A stretch of 5,251 nt of DNA from Terrisporobacter sp. (GCA_029851945.1 JARKUZ010000065.1:1-5251); one strand, 5' to 3'; shown: positions 1 to 4,942, counted from the first letter of the stretch. Numbers and translations: made by a program. Notes: a model not told the origin generated them from the letters alone.

Positions 1-4
1 ATTT

Positions 5-62
5 AATAGCATTGTTTGTATTCACAAAATTATATGTTTTAGTGCACATACTTTAAACTATA
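5..62. repeat. Diverged direct repeat, copy 1
   Basis: This AT-rich stretch begins AATAGCATTGTTTGTATT and continues to a TTTTAGTG block. It resembles 3925-3984, which begins AATAGCATTTTTTGTATT and has CTTAGTG at the same place. By eye the two share roughly 70-75 % of positions, and many differences are C/T or G/A changes. The copy ends just before the likely -10 box of the methyltransferase. It could be a duplicated promoter-upstream region or a mobile-element remnant. Its left limit is unknown because the window starts here. Confidence 0.4.
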
Positions 63-67
63 AGTTC

Positions 68-76
68 TGATATAAT
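68..76 (+). promoter_or_regulatory. Probable extended -10 promoter of the methyltransferase gene
   Basis: TGATATAAT is a perfect extended -10 (TGnTATAAT). It lies 65 bases before the TTG start codon at 142 and 41 bases before the upstream in-frame ATG at 118. No good -35 box is seen 16-18 bases upstream, which is common for extended -10 promoters. Perfect -10 matches also arise by chance in DNA this AT-rich. Confidence 0.4.
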
Positions 77-141
77 TAAATTAACAGATATCATAAATTC
101 AGAAAAATTAATTATATATGGATGAAATGGGAGGAAATAGA

Positions 142-762
142 TTGTTAGATAATAAGGGGTTTGATTTATGGGCAAGGGAGTATGATAAAAGCGTAGAAAA
201 AAGTTCAAATGAATATCCATTTGATGGTTATTATGATGTATTAAATTATATTTATAATTCAATTATTAACAAAGAATCAAAAAAAATTTTGGATATAGGT
301 TTTGGGACTGGACTATTAACTAGTAAATTATATGAAGATGGAGCAAAGATATTTGGAATTGATTTTTCACAAGCAATGATAGATATAGCAAAGGAAAAGA
401 TGCCTGATGGCATTTTTATACAAAGCGATTTTAATTTAGGTATATCTTCAGAATTAGTACATGAAAAATTTGATTATATTATATCCTCTTATGCAATTCA
501 TCACTTAAATAATGATAAAAAAGTAGAATTTATATCTAAGTTAAAGGATTTATTAAATGAAGATGGGAAGATAATAATTGCTGATGTCGCGTTTAAAACA
601 GAGGATAACTTAATTGAATGTAAAAGTAAGAATTTAAATAAATGGGATGAAGATGAAATATATATGATTGAAGAGAAAATAATACCATCATTATATAAAA
701 ATAATGTTAATGCAAAATATACACAAATATCTTCTTGCGCAGGTGTTTTAGAGGTTGATTAA
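142..762 (+). CDS. Class I SAM-dependent methyltransferase
   Basis: This 206-residue cytoplasmic protein is predicted to transfer a methyl group from S-adenosylmethionine to an unknown small molecule. The Rossmann-type fold is shown by motif I at residues 49-57 (ILDIGFGTG), the acidic strand-2 end FGIDFS at 71-76, an acidic residue in QSDF at 94-97, and DYIISSYAIHHL at 111-122 (motif IV region). The C-terminus, ending near CAGVLEV, looks complete. The TTG at 142 is chosen because GGGAGGA at 129-135 gives a good SD with about 6-7 bases spacing, and because MLDNKGFDLWAREYD is how I remember relatives beginning. In-frame ATGs at 118 and 127 have no SD; the second lies against this one. The PadR-like fragment overlaps its 3' end. 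Substrate cannot be inferred. Confidence 0.85.
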   Translation: MLDNKGFDLWAREYDKSVEKSSNEYPFDGYYDVLNYIYNSIINKESKKILDIGFGTGLLTSKLYEDGAKIFGIDFSQAMIDIAKEKMPDGIFIQSDFNLGISSELVHEKFDYIISSYAIHHLNNDKKVEFISKLKDLLNEDGKIIIADVAFKTEDNLIECKSKNLNKWDEDEIYMIEEKIIPSLYKNNVNAKYTQISSCAGVLEVD

Positions 763-859
763 AGGAATAATATTACAAATTATAAGTGAAGATGAAGTCT
801 ATGGATATAAAATAATAAAAAGATTAAATTTAAAATATAAAATCTATAAAGATGGCTAG
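755..859 (+). pseudogene. Truncated PadR-family regulator (N-terminal fragment)
   Basis: The frame starts at a TTG overlapping the methyltransferase stop and reads LIKGIILQIISEDEVYGYK followed by IIKRL. This matches the first two helices of the PadR winged-helix DNA-binding domain, with the typical YGY(E/K)I signature. PadR repressors usually have about 100-180 residues. Here only about 25 recognisable residues remain, then a basic tail (NLKYKIYKDG) and a TAG at 857-859. The helix-wing segment (normally TLYPxLxRLE) is missing, so it cannot be a working repressor. The 8-base overlap and weak AGGTG SD at 741-745 suggest it was once coupled to the methyltransferase, perhaps as its regulator. A novel microprotein is less likely. 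Confidence 0.5.
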
Positions 860-893
860 AATTGGTAATATATATCAAAATCTAGTCATTTTT
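848..893 (+). terminator. Rho-independent terminator after the methyltransferase/PadR remnant
   Basis: The arms AAAGATGGCTAGA (848-860) and TCTAGTCATTTTT (881-893) pair over 13 positions with G-T wobbles. A further TTGGTA/TATCAA stem (862-867 with 873-878) closes a 5-base loop. The 3' arm ends in a run of five T. It lies where transcription from the methyltransferase gene would be expected to end. Confidence 0.65.
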
Positions 894-899
894 CATTAT

Positions 900-1070
900 A
901 CTCTTCATTTAATTATTATAACAAGTTTAAAAAGAAAAATAAACAGACTTGAAGAAGGAGATAAAGGACTTAAAGAGCAGATTAAAATTAATTATGATGA
1001 TATATATAAACAGTTATAATATAATTATATCATGGAGATATATTTAAAAAAGGTGTTGGAGAATAGTTAA
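900..1070 (+). pseudogene. Possible gene remnant with internal stop
   Basis: A frame open from ATG 852 to TAA 1017-1019 continues after the stop to a second stop at 1068-1070. The protein-like part reads LKRKINRLEEGDKGLKEQI, then KINYDDIYKQL, a stop, and YNYIMEIYLKKVLENS. The charged heptad-like pattern looks more like a real helix than random AT-rich translation. ATG 852 lies inside the terminator hairpin and has no SD, so the 55-residue ORF is probably not a gene as it stands. I do not recognise the family. An alternative is plain noncoding DNA; AAGAAGGAGAT at 950-960 resembles an SD but is not followed by a start codon at a useful distance. Confidence 0.25.
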
Positions 1071-1102
1071 AAATAATAGTTGAAAGTTCGACTATTATTT
1101 TT
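1069..1102 (+). terminator. Strong hairpin with T-tract directly before the YczE-like gene
   Basis: AAAAATAATAGTTG (1069-1082) pairs with CGACTATTATTTTT (1089-1102), 14 pairs with one G-T, around the 6-base loop AAAGTT. The T-tract ends one or two bases before the SD AGGAG at 1104-1108. It could be the terminator of the decayed upstream gene, or a 5' leader attenuator or SD-proximal structure for the downstream operon. A TATAAT at 1015-1020 could start a transcript running through it, though its -35 is weak. Confidence 0.6.
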
Positions 1103-1115
1103 TAGGAGATTAATT

Positions 1116-1790
1116 ATGAAAAGAATATTAATGCTTTTTCTAAGAATGTTATCAGGCTTTTTATTATGTGCACTTTCTACTGTAATGTCAATAAAATCAA
1201 ATTTGGGTTTGAGTCCATGGGATGTTTTTCATCAAGGTTTGTCTAATTTAGTTGGGTTTACAATCGGTCAGGCAAGTATCATTGTCGGTCTATTAATTGT
1301 AACTATAGTTAGTATATTAGGTATAAAAATAGGATTTGGAACATTGGCAAATATGATTATGATTGGATGTTTCATAGATTTAATAATATATATAGATATA
1401 ATTCCTACAAGTGCTAATTTATTTTACGGCGTATTACTCATGATAGGAAGTATGTTTGTTAATGCAATAGGAAGTTATTTATATATAGGGTGTGAAATGG
1501 GATGTGGTCCGAGAGATGGATTAATGGTAGTCTTAGTAAAGCTTACATCAAAGCCTATAAGTATAATAAGATTTTTTATAGAAGGCCTGGCTCTAATAAC
1601 TGGATGGATATTAGGTGGGACTGTTGGGCTAGGTACTTTATTAACTGTATTTGGGATAGGTTACTGTGTTCAAATGATATATAAAGTATTTAATTTCGAT
1701 GTTAAAAATTTAAATCATAAAGATATAAAACAGTGTTTTGCATTTGTTAAAGAATGCATAACTGACAAGGAGGATATTAGTGAAGTTTAG
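1116..1790 (+). CDS. YczE/YyaS/YitT-family integral membrane protein
   Basis: This 224-residue protein has about six membrane segments, roughly at residues 9-26, 45-68, 78-97, 102-124, 149-168 and 170-191. It carries the family's conserved glycine-rich loops: NLGLSPWDVFHQGLS (29-43), IGFGTLANM (72-80), CGPRDGLM (130-137) and GTVGLGTLLTVFGIG (168-182). The family is widespread in Firmicutes but its biochemical role is not settled; a transporter-like function is inference only. ATG 1116 is chosen because AGGAG at 1104-1108 lies 7 bases upstream; an earlier in-frame TTG at 1080 lies inside the hairpin. The last 11 bases overlap the acetyltransferase gene, so the two are probably co-transcribed and coupled. 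The charged C-terminal tail after residue 192 is likely cytoplasmic. Confidence 0.85.
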   Translation: MKRILMLFLRMLSGFLLCALSTVMSIKSNLGLSPWDVFHQGLSNLVGFTIGQASIIVGLLIVTIVSILGIKIGFGTLANMIMIGCFIDLIIYIDIIPTSANLFYGVLLMIGSMFVNAIGSYLYIGCEMGCGPRDGLMVVLVKLTSKPISIIRFFIEGLALITGWILGGTVGLGTLLTVFGIGYCVQMIYKVFNFDVKNLNHKDIKQCFAFVKECITDKEDISEV

Positions 1791-2283
1791 AAAATCAAAA
1801 ACAAATGATGTAAAAAGTATAATGAAAATCATCAATCAAGCTCAAGAGTTCTTTAAAAATAAAGGAATAGACCAATGGCAAAATAATTATCCAAACGAAG
1901 ATACAATTATTGGGGATATAAAAAATGTTGAAAGCTACGTACTAGAAAAAGATGGTGAGGTTGTTGCTACTTCAATGGTAACATTTAAAGGAGAGTCAAC
2001 GTATGAATCTATTTATGATGGAAAGTGGCTAAGCAACAATAAATATGCAGCTATCCATAGAGTAGCTGTAAGTAATAACCACAAAGGGTTAGGTCTATCA
2101 ACTGAGATTATTAAATGTGTAGAAAAACTTTGTGTAGATAGCGGTGTACATAGTATTAAAATTGATACACATGAAGAGAATATTCCTATGCAAAGGGTAC
2201 TTAAGAAAAATGGATTTAAGTATTGCGGAATAATATATGTAGATGATTCAAGTAAAAGAATAGCTTTTGAAAAATTGTTATAG
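1780..2283 (+). CDS. GNAT-family N-acetyltransferase
   Basis: This 167-residue protein is predicted to move an acetyl group from acetyl-CoA to an amine of an unknown substrate. The GNAT fold is shown by the N-terminal strand-helix with the DQW motif (31-33), the strand VLEKDGEVVATSMV (54-67), motif A HRVAVSNNHKGLGLSTEII (93-111), and motif B with NIPMQRVLKKNGFKYCG (134-150). The acetyl-CoA loop usually reads (Q/R)xxGx(G/A); here the first position is Asn (NHKGLG), which still leaves the two glycines. The start is GTG at 1780, with an excellent SD AAGGAGG at 1767-1773 inside the preceding gene. Overlap with the YczE-like gene implies coupled translation. It is unrelated in detail to the broken GNAT downstream. 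Confidence 0.88.
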   Translation: MKFRKSKTNDVKSIMKIINQAQEFFKNKGIDQWQNNYPNEDTIIGDIKNVESYVLEKDGEVVATSMVTFKGESTYESIYDGKWLSNNKYAAIHRVAVSNNHKGLGLSTEIIKCVEKLCVDSGVHSIKIDTHEENIPMQRVLKKNGFKYCGIIYVDDSSKRIAFEKLL

Positions 2284-2370
2284 TTTAATTTATTTGATAA
2301 TTACGCAATTTCTTTAGTAGTTCCTAAATTTATGTTTAGATAATAATTTTATAAAATAAAGTAATTTAAT

Positions 2371-2417
2371 AAAAAGTCGTACATGAAAATAAATATGTTT
2401 TTGTGTATGACTTTTTT
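2371..2417 (+). terminator. Rho-independent terminator of the YczE-GNAT operon
   Basis: AAAAAGTCGTACA (2371-2383) pairs with TGTATGACTTTTT (2404-2416), 13 pairs with one G-T, and is followed by a T-tract ending at 2417. Additional A/T pairing is possible in the loop. It lies 88 bases after the acetyltransferase stop. Bases 2284-2370 between them hold nothing I can recognise. Confidence 0.75.
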
Positions 2418-2436
2418 ATTATTACAACTTAAAAGT

Positions 2437-2703
2437 AATGGCTCCTTTTTTATATTAAACACAATAGATATAATAAATGTACAGCCTAAAATGCGTGGAT
2501 TAGGACTTGGAAAATCTTTATTTTCAGCATCAGCACGTATTGCTATAGAAAGAGATTGTAAACGATTAGATTGGTAGTGTCTTGATTGGAATGAACCATC
2601 TATAAAATTTTATAAGAAGATGGGTGTAATTCCAATGGATGAGATTTATCCTCTATTATGCATTTGGGTAACAAATGTAAATTTCTCTTATATAATATAT
2701 TAA
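2437..2703 (+). pseudogene. Broken GNAT acetyltransferase (C-terminal half, in-frame TAG)
   Basis: The frame reads NVQPKMRGLGLGKSLF, the motif A acetyl-CoA loop with QPKMRGLG. It continues to ARIAIERDCKRLDW, a TAG at 2575-2577, then CLDWNEPSIKFYKKMGVIPMDE. Relatives I remember have two tryptophans at this spot (RLEWWCLDWNEPSI...), so TAG probably arose from TGG by one G-to-A change. The N-terminal half is missing: the homology begins about 20-30 bases after the preceding terminator. An in-frame ATG at 2383 lies inside that terminator and gives no GNAT-like sequence. After MDE the C-terminus also diverges (IYPLLCIWVTN) before TAA 2701-2703. It is a clear relic of a diamine/SSAT-like acetyltransferase, not a working enzyme. 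Confidence 0.8.
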
Positions 2704-2704
2704 A

Positions 2705-2722
2705 TGTAAAGTTAGCTTGACA
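2705..2722. promoter_or_regulatory. Operator O1 for the XRE regulator, covering the -35 box
   Basis: TGTAAAGTTAGCTTGACA pairs with itself at 7 of 9 positions and differs by two bases from the ideal palindrome TGTAAAGTTAACTTTACA. Its last six bases are the -35 box, so a bound repressor would hide the -35. A closely matching copy lies at 2752-2769. Confidence 0.6.
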
Positions 2723-2744
2723 TTTGATTTTAATATGCTACTAT
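2717..2744 (+). promoter_or_regulatory. Promoter of the XRE-membrane protein operon
   Basis: A perfect -35 TTGACA (2717-2722) is followed by a 16-base spacer and TACTAT (2739-2744), preceded by TG at 2736-2737 to give an extended -10. Transcription would start near 2751, giving a leader of about 46 bases. Both sides of the promoter carry the same palindrome. Confidence 0.7.
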
Positions 2745-2751
2745 TAATGTA

Positions 2752-2769
2752 TGGAAAGTTAACTTTACA
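2752..2769. promoter_or_regulatory. Operator O2 for the XRE regulator, at the transcription start
   Basis: TGGAAAGTTAACTTTACA is palindromic at 8 of 9 positions, with the perfect 12-base core AAAGTTAACTTT. It differs by one base from the ideal site and lies about +2 to +19 of the predicted transcript. Its centre is 47 bases from that of O1. Confidence 0.6.
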
Positions 2770-2796
2770 TTGTGTTAAGAAGGAGTGCATTGTAGT

Positions 2797-3009
2797 ATGA
2801 ATAATAGATTAGAAGAAATTAGAAAACAAAAGCAAATTACCCAAGAAGAACTAGCATCTGCACTAGAAGTTTCTAGACAGACAATTAGTTCTTTAGAAAA
2901 AGGAAGATATAATCCTTCGATTATTCTTGCTTTTAAAATTGCACGATATTTTAATATGTCAATTGAGGAGATATTTATATATGAAGAGGAGGATAATAAT
3001 GTTAAGTAA
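2797..3009 (+). CDS. XRE-family helix-turn-helix regulator (70 aa)
   Basis: This is a minimal single-domain DNA-binding protein of the Cro/C1 type. The five-helix domain spans nearly all of it: NRLEEIRKQKQITQEELA (3-20), the recognition region ALEVSRQTISSLEKGRYNP (22-40), and AFKIARYFNMSIEEIF (44-59). An acidic tail, YEEEDNNVK, follows. There is no effector domain, so it likely acts as a dimeric repressor, and the two palindromes at its own promoter make autoregulation the natural inference. ATG 2797 fits the family start (MNNRLEEIR). The SD AGGAG at 2781-2785 is 11 bases away, slightly long; a GTG at 2785 overlaps the SD and is unlikely. Its last 11 bases overlap the membrane protein gene, indicating coupled expression. 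Confidence 0.92.
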   Translation: MNNRLEEIRKQKQITQEELASALEVSRQTISSLEKGRYNPSIILAFKIARYFNMSIEEIFIYEEEDNNVK

Positions 3010-3427
3010 AAAAAGGAGTTTCATTATGCTAATATTAGGAGTAGTATTAGCAATTGTAGGTTTATTAGCATCAATTTTTGTAGATAAAGGAGATATAATT
3101 TCAAGGTTATTTGGATTAGTTTTTGCATTAGGGTTTGGATTAATTGGTGGAGGTTTAGGTTCGTTATATAAGATTAAACGTATTGAAAAAATACCTGGTA
3201 AATCTAAGCAAATAGAAATAGAGTATAAAGACGAAAGAAATGAACTTATAAGAGATAAAGCTAATGCTAAAGCAGGGGATATATCTAACTGGTTTGTTTT
3301 ACTAATTGCTTATATTTGCATCATAATGGGATATCCAACATGGTTAGTATTCCTTATTTTAGGTGTTTTCTTATTAAAATATATTTTATGGATACTACTT
3401 ATAAATAAATATAATAAAGAATTCTAA
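2999..3427 (+). CDS. DUF2178-like membrane protein partnered with the XRE regulator
   Basis: This 142-residue protein has four probable membrane helices: residues 8-28, 36-57, 97-111 and 113-137. The central cytoplasmic stretch contains EIEYKDERNELIRDKA (73-88). This DERxxxIRxKA pattern is the hallmark of DUF2178-type membrane proteins, often encoded beside small XRE regulators in Firmicutes and archaea. Function is unknown; the pairing suggests a membrane component whose level is set by the regulator. ATG 2999 is chosen because AGAGGAGG at 2985-2992 gives a good SD with 6 bases spacing, within the XRE gene. A longer reading from 2927 would overlap the XRE domain and add an unlikely N-terminus. 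The family assignment is from memory of the motif, not a search. Confidence 0.75.
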   Translation: MLSKKRSFIMLILGVVLAIVGLLASIFVDKGDIISRLFGLVFALGFGLIGGGLGSLYKIKRIEKIPGKSKQIEIEYKDERNELIRDKANAKAGDISNWFVLLIAYICIIMGYPTWLVFLILGVFLLKYILWILLINKYNKEF

Positions 3428-3428
3428 T

Positions 3429-3457
3429 TTAAAAGGACTATATAATGGTCCTTTTAA
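3429..3457 (+). terminator. Terminator of the XRE-membrane protein operon
   Basis: TTAAAAGGAC (3429-3438) and GTCCTTTTAA (3448-3457) are perfect 10-base arms around a 9-base loop, starting 2 bases after the stop codon. The T-tract is short (four T, then AATTATTGTATTTTT). The symmetrical A and T runs would allow some function in both directions. Confidence 0.7.
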
Positions 3458-3538
3458 TTATTGTATTTTTTAATATTATAATTAAACATAGCATAAAAAT
3501 TTATAGCATTTATTATAGTAATAGATCTACTTTTTATA

Positions 3539-3834
3539 TTATTTTAAATATTTTACGTATGGTTTAAAACCTTTTAATTCTTCAATTGCTTCATCTTCCA
3601 TCCATTGTAAAACTAGATAAAATTTCTTAATATTTACTTTCTAAAACAATAATTATTAATTTTTAAGTATTTACTTGATATTTATATGATAAGCAATCTA
3701 TATCTTTAACATTTTTGTTAAAATGCTCTATCTAAATTTAAAAGACCTTCTTTGGTAATGTGTTGAGCTTTAAATTCATCTACTAAAAACTTTGAAATGT
3801 ATTTTATTTTACATTTGATCCCTATATTCACCAA
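3539..3834 (-). pseudogene. Decayed small gene of unknown family
   Basis: Three protein-like pieces lie in order on the minus strand. Piece A starts at TTG 3832-3834 or GTG 3829-3831, behind the SD AAGGTGG, and reads ISKFLVDEFKAQHITKEG then LLNLDRAF, ending at a stop at 3718-3720. A frameshift leads into piece B, FNKNVKDIDCLSYKYQVNT, which also stops. Piece C (3539-3640) reads FYLVLQWMEDEAIEELKG then FKPYVKYLK and a TAA. Pieces A and C have balanced, non-random composition and would be the two ends of one protein of roughly 90-100 residues. I do not recognise the family. The alternative is that piece A alone is a 37-38-residue gene. Confidence 0.45.
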
Positions 3835-3924
3835 TATTACCACCTTATATTTTATTATATATAAGTATAGATTAAATATATATATTTTAAAACTTATTAA
3901 TGGTTTCTAAATATAATTCTAAGT

Positions 3925-3984
3925 AATAGCATTTTTTGTATTTATGAAATCACTTATCTTAGTGTATACTTTTTTAACTCTATA
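3925..3984. repeat. Diverged direct repeat, copy 2
   Basis: AATAGCATTTTTTGTATT and the later CTTAGTGTATAC block match the element at 5-62 in the same order and orientation. As with copy 1, a TATAAT follows downstream (4003-4008). Here no plus-strand gene follows; the next gene is on the opposite strand. The rest of 3835-4053 is AT-rich with no gene I can support. Confidence 0.4.
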
Positions 3985-4053
3985 TAAACTAATTAACAAT
4001 GGTATAATACTAGGTACAATCTTTATATAAGTATAATTTTATTTAATGATATA

Positions 4054-4437
4054 TTAAAAAAAGATAAAATACAAAGCTAAAGCTATAGCACATATACATT
4101 GAAAAATAGGCATAGTCGATATATATTTTTTAGTGCTTTCATTTTCATCTCTATCACTTAAATATTTTAAAATATATTTAGATCTAATCCATTCAGCTAT
4201 CAAAGCGACTATAATTATTAATAAAGTAAAATAAGTATTTTTATTTAGAGGAGAAGTTATTAAAATAACTAGTATTATACCTAATATAAAAAACCTTCTT
4301 GAAAATTCTAAATCTTCAATTTCTTCTAAAAGTGCTTTATTTGGTTTAAATTTCTTTTCTGATATATAATTCCCTAAAAACATAATTATTAAAATTATAA
4401 ATGGAATAACTAATTTAAAATCAATAATATTATCCAT
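4054..4437 (-). CDS. Small four-helix membrane protein, unknown function
   Basis: I do not recognise this 127-residue protein. Four hydrophobic segments are seen at about residues 8-24, 48-62, 67-88 and 108-127, separated by a charged loop (SEKKFKPNKALLEEIEDLE, 26-44) and a second polar loop (RDENESTKKY, 96-105). The protein ends within the last helix. No enzymatic motif is visible. ATG at 4437 is preceded by a strong SD AGGGGGA (plus-strand 4443-4449) with 5 bases spacing, so translation is likely. The adjacent upstream gene on the same strand also encodes a small membrane protein with almost the same SD, suggesting an operon or related pair. No clear terminator follows. Confidence 0.7.
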   Translation of the reverse strand: MDNIIDFKLVIPFIILIIMFLGNYISEKKFKPNKALLEEIEDLEFSRRFFILGIILVILITSPLNKNTYFTLLIIIVALIAEWIRSKYILKYLSDRDENESTKKYISTMPIFQCICAIALALYFIFF

Positions 4438-4447
4438 AATATTCCCC

Positions 4448-4549
4448 CTAATTAACTAAATAATTGTTATGTATTAAATGATAACTTACACCTATTATAA
4501 TAACTAAAAAGAATGGCAATTTTGATATTTTCTTATATTGTGTATCGTT
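4448..4549 (-). other. Orphan 33-codon membrane-like frame between two membrane genes
   Basis: Between the two minus-strand genes an open frame reads NDTQYKKISKLPFFLVIIIG followed by VSYHLIHNNYLVN. It is a basic stretch followed by one hydrophobic segment, as in a signal anchor or the end of a membrane protein. It has no ATG or SD; the only usual start is TTG before PFFLV. Its TAG overlaps the SD of the next gene, the arrangement seen at coupled gene junctions. It may be the remains of a gene whose start was deleted, or chance in AT-rich DNA. Confidence 0.25.
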
Positions 4550-4556
4550 TTATATA

Positions 4557-4877
4557 TTACTTTATCTCATTATAATCTTTTAACGCATATTCAATAACAT
4601 TATTATTAAAACATATATCCTTAAATGAAAATAAAAAACCTATAATTAAACCTGCTATAATATCACTATCATTAAATATAGGTAAAATAAAAATTATTAT
4701 TAAAAATAATATATTTGCAATTATTCCTAATCTACGTTTCTTTTTTTCACTTAAATTATTTATTTTTCTTTGTACTTCTTGAAATAATTGTGGTTTGATA
4801 TGATTTAACTTATAAAATAAAAAACTAAATAATAGTGTTGATAAATATGCCCATATTACAAAAATTATAAATGACAT
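4557..4877 (-). CDS. Small three-helix membrane protein, unknown function
   Basis: This 106-residue protein is not one I recognise. The hydrophobic segments are at about residues 2-21, 51-68 and 71-87. Between the first and second lies a long, strongly basic stretch (NHIKPQLFQEVQRKINNLS then EKKKRRLG, 25-51), which should face the cytoplasm and may form an amphipathic helix. The tail (VIEYALKDYNEIK) is polar. ATG at 4877 has the SD AGGGGGAAA (plus-strand 4883-4891) with about 6-7 bases spacing. The following gene on the same strand has a nearly identical SD, but the two proteins do not align convincingly by eye. A promoter-like site lies upstream at 4943-4970. A membrane-associated role is all that can be inferred. 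Confidence 0.7.
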   Translation of the reverse strand: MSFIIFVIWAYLSTLLFSFLFYKLNHIKPQLFQEVQRKINNLSEKKKRRLGIIANILFLIIIFILPIFNDSDIIAGLIIGFLFSFKDICFNNNVIEYALKDYNEIK

Positions 4878-4942
4878 TATGTTTTCCCCCTAATATATTT
4901 ACTTTCATATAAAATTCTAATATATCCTATATATAATTATAC

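Noticed and set aside
53..262. 69-residue minus-strand open frame
   Set aside because: It lies opposite the methyltransferase start, has no SD or recognisable motif, and its composition is what AT-rich antisense gives.
852..1019. 55-residue ORF starting at ATG 852
   Set aside because: The start codon is inside the 848-893 terminator stem and lacks an SD; only its later part may be a gene remnant.
1502..1684. 60-residue plus-strand frame inside the YczE-like gene
   Set aside because: It is an out-of-frame shadow of the clearly coding glycine-rich membrane protein.
2383..2436. ATG start and N-terminal part of a 64-residue ORF leading into the GNAT relic
   Set aside because: The ATG lies within the terminator hairpin, there is no SD, and these residues do not resemble a GNAT N-terminus.
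2927..2998. Longer N-terminus for the DUF2178-like protein
   Set aside because: It would read the XRE helix-turn-helix region in another frame; ATG 2999 has a strong SD and a proper membrane-protein start.
3458..4053. Possible CRISPR, tRNA or mobile element in the gene-poor stretch
   Set aside because: I found no regularly spaced repeats, cloverleaf arms or transposase fragments; only the gene relic and the diverged edge repeat are supportable.
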